Part shown: positions 52,228-62,200 of the stretch, one piece after another
Layout: every line of letters starts with the position of its first letter
Numbering within the stretch: position 1 is the stretch's first letter
Source of the DNA: Glandiceps talaboti
Taxonomy: Eukaryota; Hemichordata; Enteropneusta; Spengelidae
Direction of reading: 5' to 3'
Assembly: GCF_964340395.1 (NCBI RefSeq)
Contig: NC_135568.1
Coordinates: forward strand, 8,175,780-8,239,779
Length of the DNA stretch: 64,000 nucleotides
Position numbers and translations under genes: made by a program
The notes under the pieces: generated by a model
Databases searched by the model: none
The model's input: the letters and a program-made list of their open reading frames with translations, nothing else
Told to the model about the DNA's origin: nothing

Positions 52228-52322
52228 CCTATTACCCCGAGGGCTGTTATACATCAACGATTCAATCCCAAGGCTGAAAGCCGAGGGAATAATGCTATAC
52301 AACAGCATGAGGGGTAATAAAC
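52228..52322. repeat. Hairpin around CTATTACCCC
   Basis: TATTACCCCGAGGGCTGTTATA pairs imperfectly with TACAACAGCATGAGGGGTAATA. An inner palindrome lies around CCAAGGCTGAAAGCCGAGG. Confidence 0.55.
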
Positions 52323-52584
52323 CCTACATGAACTAGTGCCCGAATAAGGCAAGGCAATAAGTGTTTTATAACACATCACATTCTCAGGCACATATTCTTT
52401 CCATAGTCAAAACTCAAAGCCAAATCACCAGTAGGATTCCTATGCAACTGTAATAGTGCCCTAGGGAAAATAGAAAATGAATATTGTTCTCTGTATGCAA
52501 ATTGAGGTCACTATGGGTCACTGATCCGATTATGTGACAAAGTCAAAGCCTATCACTGAAGCCTGTATAAAAACAATGTGTTAT

Positions 52585-52840
52585 AATGTTAGATATTATT
52601 TCCCAAAATTTTCTTTCATTCCACTTAGGAAAATACAAGTGACATAAGGGGCTTTGTGTAGTGACAGAACACATGTCTGAAGTATTTTACAGTTGAAAAA
52701 GAGAATATTTAGGATAATATACTTATAGTATGCAAGCACAATCTAAAAAAGTAGGGAAATACTGCCAATTGTTAACATTTTGACTCATATTGTGAACATC
52801 ACAGAACTAATGATGTAGATGCATGTTGTGATGTAAAAGT
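52585..52840. mobile_element. Fold-back element, copy 2
   Basis: It aligns with 36101-36390: TTAGATATTATTTCCCAAAA, GGAAAATACAAGTGACATAA, TTTTACAGTTGAAAAAGA and TTTTGACTCATATTGTGAA. The hairpin arms are still visible but more diverged than in copy 1. It sits about 120 bp before the gene C acceptor. Confidence 0.55.
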
Positions 52841-53001
52841 ACAGTAAATAAATCCTGTATTTTCTGTTCAAACATACAACTTGATTTGCATGTGGTTTCA
52901 AGGACGATATGAGTACACCTATATTTGACATTAAATGTTTGTGGTTTCTGTTTTGTTGTAGGTGTTCTGTGGGCTCCCAAGGAGTATAAACATTGTAAAG
53001 T

Positions 53002-56000
53002 ATGGATTTACACTCAACAGACGTACACACCTTGGATTTCAAAACATTTATTGATTATGATGAACTAAGTACATGTACAGCCGAGTCAGACTTAAACGAA
53101 GAATTTACAGATTTAGAAAATTGGAGTGGAAAATGTAAACGATCAGACAGTCTGGAATTTCATTTTGACGAGGATGATTTCTTAGATACATCGAAAAAAG
53201 AAACGCCGACTGCCACGTATTTAGGTTTAGAAGCTGAATCTGGCACCCAGAGTCAGAGAGTACAAACTCCGTACAGGTTGGATTTGAAGCCAGTCAAAGT
53301 ACAAAGTAACAGAACTATAAGTGACTGGTTGGAAAATATTGATAACCATTGGAATGTAGGTAAAGAAGAGGATATACCAAATAATAATACTAAAACAATG
53401 AATCGAAGGAATTCTGTTGAGACTGTGTATTCACAGATAGGACCAAGAAAATGGAAAGGTGCAGTGTACAGTAATAACAATAAACCCGCTGAAACGGGTA
53501 GACAACGATATGAACGAATTAGCAGAGCCAGGGCCACACCACATGCTCAGACCTCTGCAAGTACTACCCATACTGCCCATGATTCCAGCAGGGGTTCACC
53601 ACGTTCACAGATCTCCACAAGTACTACCCATACTGCCAAGCATGAAAACGATTCCAGAAGACAGGATGATAGAACAACCACTGACGACTTCTCTCATTTG
53701 CTGGATACAACTAGACGAAGTCTGGATAATGCAAGCAGTGATGGAACACAGGAAAATAATGACACATCCTCAACTGATACCACACACAATCGTACTTATA
53801 TTGGTACTAAAGATAAACATCCCACCGCTGCCACCACTGTTTCAGAAAAGGGCACAGCTATTAACTCATCAGATGTCTGCACAAATACTCCAAAGGCTAA
53901 CAAGCCTGTTACAAGAGAAACCACTAACTCATGTAAAGGTGATGAATTTAATAATATTGACAGTCTGTCTACTAGAAGAGATAGGAAACAAAATGATGAA
54001 AGAACTTTAAGTTGTCACCATGGCAATAAAATGCTTGTTGATGATGTTGATTCCACTAGTTACCATGGAGAAGGGAAACAAGGAAGTAGAGCCTATTCTG
54101 CAGGTTACCATGGAGAGGTGAGACATGCTGGTTCAGGTAAGTCTGATCATCATTTATGGAAACAACCTGATGGTGCTAATTCAGCGGCTTTCCATGAAAC
54201 AAACCATTGGAAAACAAGTCGACCAAAATCAGCGAATTCAAGCTTGTCTGAAAGACATAATAGAACATTTCCTCCAGCACTGAAACTAGCATTGGAATCA
54301 TATAGAGAGAAAAGAGGGCGATCCAAAGACAAAGACATTGAGATGGATTTCCCAAGACTGCAGCGGTGTACTAGTCCAAGTCTTGCCAGGGGTCGAAGGT
54401 CACCAGTTGTTGAAGTCATTAGGCATTCATTAGCAACAGTCCAATCTCAGGATTTGACGACAACAACAGATTTACATTACAAGAGAGATAGATTTTATAT
54501 TCCGACATTTGGTGAGTTTAAAAAGATGCGAATGTCAGGACAGCTTCCTCAGTATGATCGAGATGATCCGTTCAACAGACAAAGGAGCAGCTCTTTGAGA
54601 ATTTTCAGACATTGTGATAGACCAGCTTTTGATAGCTATCAAACGTGGCCGGCGGAGATCAACTCAGAAAGTGTACATGGTTGTAAACCTGAAGAACCAA
54701 CAAGTAGTAATAATTCTCCTGTACATACACCAAGGATTGGTACAGGTAAATCAGATGACAAACAGAAAGAGAAGGACATAAAACGAACACAGGTATTGAA
54801 ACAGAAAATACAACAGAATGAACAGATAAACAGAACTGAAGTACCGAGTGTGAATGCGGAAATCAGAATTGAAAGAATGTCAGGTACTGAAAGCAATGAT
54901 AGTGTGCAATTGACAAGACACGGTGATGAGATAGTTGGACAGAACACTGATACATCGACCAATGATACACCACTGGATGGTAGTACGATTGGTTCAATAA
55001 CAGCAGGTATAAAATCTGATGCAGTGACTGCCGGTGATAACACAGGGACTCATAGAACACCACAGGGGAATACTGATAGCAGTGTCACTCATCTACCAAA
55101 GGATAAAAATGATGTAAGGGCCACTAATGTAACACATGGGAACATTGATATAATGTCCACAGGTGTTCCTCAGGGGAACAGCGATGTAGCGACCCCTGGT
55201 GTCTCACAGGGGCGTGATAATGTACCAAGTGTAGGTACCATTGGTGTTTCACAGGGGGATGATGATTTAGAGACAACAGATATAGGATCCAGTGACAGGT
55301 CAAACACTGACAACAAACAGGCCAGAGACAATTCATCTATTGACCAAGACATTTCACAAAATCAAGATAAACTTAAACAAATGAAAGAAAATATTTTAGG
55401 ATCACATGCAAAACTACTGGAAAATGAAAAGGATAAGGAAAATCTTGTGGATCAAAGTGATATTACAAATAGGGATTATCATGAAAATGATGATCTTGAT
55501 CTTGACAAAGATGAAGCCTTTGACCTTGACACTGAGATGACTAACAGAAGAGATACAAAGGATGACTTTGATTGGTCAGATGATGATGACCTACTGGTAG
55601 TCCAACCAATCAGAAGAAGGCTTGCTGTCAGACAGAAGAACACCATTGATGATTCAAAAGGTAATTTGCATATTGTAAACAAAATTGACTCATGTGTAGG
55701 TTCCTTTGAATTTTATCTAAGGTAATGATCATCAGAAAATAGGAAAATAATTACAAACGATTAATAATTACAATATGTTAATGTATATTAATGATATTTG
55801 ATATTATTGTATGATTAGCAATATATTTGGTTAATAATATTTTCTTATTCAAGGTGACTCACTTTTTAATAGATGGTTAATCTGTGACTACGTTTTGGTT
55901 TTTTATATTTTTCGGTTTTAAATATTGTTACGGTTTGCTTTGCTATGTTTGATTATATTGTCTCATGTATTAGATATATGCTGGTCACACAGCTGTGATT

Positions 56001-59000
56001 AGATCAACAGAACCAGTGATGTAGACTAATGTTGTTGTGACATTCATGTGTGTTGTCATGACAATACACGTAGAATAACCAGGGTATAAATTCCATATTT
56101 ATGGTGTGTGCATGGTATAATGTATTTCATGATCTGAATGTTCTTTACTTGTCTCTTCTTGTCTAGGTGAAGATACAGATTGGAAAACTGAACTGGATAA
56201 CATGAAACAGGTAAAGTCAGATATTTTAGGACATTTCATATACATATAATTTGTTTGTTATTGTCGTGAATTACATTTATTGATTCATATTTTGTGTTAT
56301 ACGTCGTTGTTAACATTGTTGCCCTTTCTGATGAACTCATTATATAGTCATACGTCATACATAATCAACCAATCAGCATGCAGCCTGACGATAAGGCAGA
56401 CGATCAAATCAAAATTTCTTGTGTGATGTAAGTTTCAGTTACAAGATGGAGTGCGCGTGCATTCTTGTGTGATGTAAGTTTCAGTTACAAGTTGGAGTGC
56501 ACATGCATTCTTGTGTGATGTAAGTTTCAGTTACAAGTTGCAGTGCGCGTGCATTCTTGTGTGATGTAAGTTTCAGTTACAAGTTGGAGTGCGCATGCAT
56601 TCTTGTGTGATGTAAGTTTCAGTTACAAGTTGGAACGCACGTGCATATAAAGAACAGAGTTCCCAGTGTATTCTACTACTTGCTTGTATTGTCATTTCTA
56701 TTACTGCTGTTTTCCGAACCCCTTTTCTATTGTGAGCCATCCACAATTATATTATGATGATATGACAGAATACATGTCCCCACGCTATACATGTAGATGT
56801 GTGGAGCTTGATAAAGTAATACTTGAAGTGGCCATATGGATGAGAATTTGGTATTTATTTTGGATTTTTATTTGGTAAAACAGCTTCACTATGTTTTTCT
56901 ACTAGAAAAAATAATGTGAAATAACATAAACCAAGTTCATGTTCGCAACTCGATAAACTGCAAAACATTAAACAATGTGTAAAATGTTTGTTATTGTACG
57001 TATAATAAGAAACGTTTTACACTATTTGCATTTTTTTACAATGTATTGAGTTATGAACATGGACTTGGTCAATGTTCTTTCACATTATTTTTTCAAGTAG
57101 AAAAACATAGTGAAGCTGTTTTATCAAATAAAAATCCAAAATAAATACAAAATTCTCATCCATATGGCCACTTTAAATAAACATACATGTTATTTACGTA
57201 AACTTAACTAATGAAACACAACATTTTTTGTATGGTGCAGGGCATGGTTATTTGAATCCAAGGTTTGGTTAGATCCAATATAATGATGTTTAGTTTGTAT
57301 ACCAGTATAGCGTGCACAAAGATCAGCTTTATACTTATTACCTAGGCACAGATCTATAGTGGCACAATGGTCCTTTATACTTCCTCAACTCCCTGGGGAG
57401 CTTACAACCCATTGCAGCCTCTATAAGCACATAGGATTAAAGCATTCACATTGCAACCTCTATCCTACCAGATCCCCAATTATTCAGCTGGGTTGACTGA
57501 GGCACAATCATGGTTCAAATCTTCCCCAAGGGTTCAGAAATAAGTGGCATATTGGCAAGTTCAAACCTACGGATTCAAAGTGAGCCACTCCAACCATTCG
57601 TCCATCAAATGACTTGTCTTGTTTGAATATGTTAATGAAGCCATCGTTAAGTAGAGAAACTGAAATTATTGAAATTGTAAAATGGTGACTTTTATTTTAA
57701 TAATATCTACAATATCGTGTATTTTGTTGTAGAAGAACTTCAGCTCATCTTCTGACAGTGAACCAGAAAATCTCGATATCAATGATGAAGTTGAGACGCC
57801 AACAACAAGAAGAAAAAATGTGGGCCATGTTATGGCTGAATGGTCAAGATCCAAAGGTAATATAATGTTTTACAGAGTGTAGAGATAAACTACCTTCACA
57901 CTTCCTATTGACAGTTGAACACATTCCACCAATGACAATAAGAAGTACTAGTGGGTCTGTGATCGATATATAGATAATCAACTTTAAGATTTTTGAAATT
58001 GGCTGTAAGCCACAAATGTGTACTTTTATGTTTGTATCATTAGAGCCATATAAAATGGTAATTCTGTTTTAGTTGAATGGGCATTCCGTTATTAATCTGC
58101 CAATTAAACTTAGACTGACACAGTTCCATAGTAATACTAGCTACGTTGTCTTGATCAACATGGCTCAACAGAATAGTCTGGAGAATGTCATTGTCAATTA
58201 AGCCAGAAAGTCAAAGTTAGATAGCGAATGAAATCTCGGGGCAGTAGGAAGATCTGAAGTGTCTTTAAATTGAGCCATTTCAAGGCTACATAATGGAAAA
58301 ATCTGCTGTGTCTTGAAATTGACACTGGTCCAGGCTACCTAGCCTTAGTCTACATGCTATCTGAAGCATCAAATCATGACTAACCTCCTCTAGATCAATG
58401 AGAAATCATGAACCAAAAGTTGCTCATGTGAATAAGTAAACCCCCAATATTGCATAAGTGGTGTCATGATACACAAATGTATTATATTTGGAGATAATGT
58501 GACTGCTCACAATAGACACTTATAACTTATTTTTGAGCAGAATTCTGTGATTGTGATTGATAACAAAGATATTGTTAATGAGTCTATGTGGGTAATAGGT
58601 TCTGTTGAATTTGGAAGTTCATCTCTGGACCCCATTGAGCTAGACATCAAAAGAAATTTGAAAATTTGATGCCAGACTATACTAATGGCAAGACTGGAGT
58701 GTTTTGAAATTGACATGGTTCCAGACTAGTGTATTTACTTTCAAGGTCAATCAATACAGTGTACCTTGTTTTTATCAAAGTACTGGCAATTATAAACTTG
58801 TACAATCAATAACAGCATGACGAAATCAATTAGCTTACTTTACTGGCAGATATAATGAATCATACAACAAAGGGACGATCAATACCACCAATTTGTAGCT
58901 GTTTATGTTTGTCACAGAGTAGAAGTTCAAAAAAATGACAAAGATGATTGCATTTATTACGAGTCATGTGATTCTGTTTGTGACAGTGTGAGAGTTCAAA

Positions 59001-59191
59001 AACATGACATAATTAACCCTTGTATTCATTATGAGCCATTCAGATTGTAAAAGGGTGGAAGAAACGAAAAGTGATAAAATAAAAATTTGGACCATGTGAT
59101 TCTGTTTGTTACAGAGTGGAATTTATAGTTTGAATAGCGTGATTCCTTACAATGCCTGCTGAGATGTAAAACTAAGAAATTCAAGCCATTT

Positions 59192-59234
<43 letters not shown>

Positions 59235-62200
59235 GCATATTTATAAATTTATTTACCACAGATGTTAAAGCTGCACTAGCTGCAACTGAAATTTATATTT
59301 TTTGATCAGATAACCAACAATATATTTACTGAAAATTGTTAAAATACCAATAATTAGACATTGCATATGTGAATTAGAGGTTGATTTTATCTAGAAGTAG
59401 TATAGTAACAGGTTGAAATTGTGAGAAGTTGAGGGCGCTGTTTTTGGGTGTGGACTCAAAAATCAATTTGATTGGAAATATTGTACCATATAGTACACAT
59501 ACAGCTAAACAGATCTGTTACCCACAGGCAATTCAGCACTGTTCATGATGTACAATGTTATGAATTAAGTCATTTATTTCTTTTAAAACAGTTTCAGAAA
59601 TTGTTCAAGTTACAGCTAGTAATACCTTAATAAAAATGATGTCATGATATTTTGTAGTTTTCTTTATATATTACAGGATAGACCTTTGATTACAGTCATC
59701 TGTCTGTTCATAATTTTTCAATGAATTTTTAAGCTTTTCCTCTGTTAAATGTTAACTAAGTTGTACATAAAAAATACTCATTTTTTTCACTTTGTACCTT
59801 AATTTTTTTTCAGAGAAAAAGTTGACAAAGTTTGAGAAAGAAAAAATGAAACAGGATATTGAAACAGTGATACAAGAAAAAGTAAGTGAATTATATGTGA
59901 AATTAGAAGTCTTAGGCATAATTTAAAAAATTGTGTTGTTCCGATTACGCTCAAGTTTAGAATAGGTGGGGTTGGTAGATTTTTTATTGTATTTTATTAT
60001 ATATTTGTTTTTTTTGCGCAAGTGTTTAGTTAAGGTTTTCCATTGTTTTCCAAATGGTCTCTGTGTTGTTTATTTCTTCCTATCAGATATACAGCCATTA
60101 CAGATTGGAAGAACAGTTTTATATTGTCTTTTTAAGTTAATGTCAGTTTCCTCATCCACTATTTCTCATGAGATTTCACAATTTTTGCGATTTTATTTTT
60201 TTTTTCTCGAATACATAAAAAAAAGTTTAGGGTTGGCAGTGAATAACTCGGTGGGGGGTCGGGAACTGAAACCAATTATTTTTTAAAGAGATAATGATTT
60301 AAAATGTGATTTTTAAAAAAAATCTCTACTTTTTCTTCATATTAAATGTACAAGAAATAGATAAATATATGTAGTGATTTCTAATTTTATTCTGTAGGTA
60401 AAATATGGATAAATGTTGTCATTCCCAATATTTTTCCATAGGTGAAATGTACAAGAGCTATGGATAAATGTAGTCATTCCTAATATTTTTCCATAGATGA
60501 AATGTACAAGAGCTATGGATAAATGTTATCATTCCCAATATTTTTCCATAGGTGAAATACACATGAAATATGGATAAATGTTGTCTTTCCTAATATTTTT
60601 CCATAGGTAAAATCTACATCTAGCAGTAAACACAAAGATCGAGGTCACATACCAAGCACTGTCAGTGTGAGTAGTGTAGATAGTGGTATCGTAACTATTA
60701 CTCCACCAGACACAATGAAAGAAAACAAGAAAGACATTGAGAGAACAGACAGCGGAGTTGGTTCAGAGACTGGTGATAATTTATACAAGAAGACTGACAG
60801 AGATCAACGTGATAATACTGTACAGTGTGAAGATTGTAGTTTAGCTATGGACATGGATGGAAAACAGTAAGTTTCACAATCATTCAAATCTGATAGCAAC
60901 AACAGTACATCTTAAAAGACAACTCCAGACTAAGATTAAAATTTGGATATGAGAAGCAGTTATCTGATAGAGTTAGAGAAAAATCCTAGCTCTAGGATAG
61001 TCAAGCTATCTAAGAAAAATTAAAAACTTACACTCCATAATGAACTTTAAAAAGGTGGGTTTTCCGGGTGTGTTTATTTAATGTTTCCACCCAAGACACA
61101 GATGTATTGGAATTGTGACAGTATGATAATGGTAAATGTATGGTGATAATCTTTATGGCTGGGATATGGGTTTAGACAGGACCAGGGTTGCACAGTGGAA
61201 GGGCCTGTAAGCCGTACGACTGAGGTCCGCAAAACCCATATCTGGGCCGTAAATATCATATACTCCATGGAGTGGCACAGAAACATCATTTGTATCATAT
61301 AATTACATAAATTGGCAGTGAAATATCTCTTCATTTGCAAAAAAAAAGGAAAGTGAAGCAATTAACAAAGCCAAAGCAAACAGATATTGATAATTGTTCC
61401 ACTTGCCATATTTGGGCAAAGTGTGCTGGGGTGTAATACAGAAAATTATTGCCCTGGTTAGTTGTGCATGCTAATGGTTGATTAATATTAAAAATAACTG
61501 TGTTTATTTTTCAGAAGCATGGCTGGATTCACTGTATGCAGAAAGTGTGAGAAGAGACGAATAGAAAGGAAAGAGACTATCATGGAGATTGTACAGACAG
61601 AAATCAGTTACGGAGATGATTTGAGATTAATATCTCAGGAGTTTTATAAACCAATCAAAACAGCAGCTTTACTGTCTGATGAACAATTAGATTATGTCTT
61701 CTTAAATTTAGAGGTAAGCCAATCAATTGATTTTATTCTAATTAGAATAACCTTCAGTTAACCAATCAAAATATATTATCTCTGTACATCTGTTAAGGAC
61801 AGTTATAACCAATCAATGACCTGATACTCAATCAAATGAAATCTTCTGAGATCTGTGAGGGGCAGTTATCCAATCAGTGACAACCTTCAGGGACAGTTAA
61901 CCAATCAGTGACAACCTTCAGGGACAGTAAACCAATCAATGGCAACCTTCAGGGACAGTTATCCAATCAGTGACAATCTTAGTGCTAACCAAATTGTGTC
62001 TTCTTCTAAGGACAGTTGCATGTAGAAAATCTGTTTTATTAATTCTTTCACATTATACTGTCTTGAAATATAAAGTGCTTGTTATATTTTGTTTGTAGGA
62101 ACTTATCAGGAGTAATGATAAACTAGCAGATGTTTTACAAGATGCATTAGATGAAGCGGCTGAGGATGGTGATGAGGTCAGTAGAATTTGTATAACTGCA

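Noticed and set aside
53459-54010. 183-aa frame inside the large gene C exon
   Set aside because: A shadow in another frame of a well-supported coding exon.
61140-61265. Inverted repeat GATATGGGTTT/AAACCCATATC in gene C intron 5
   Set aside because: Short arms and no second copy; too weak to call an element.
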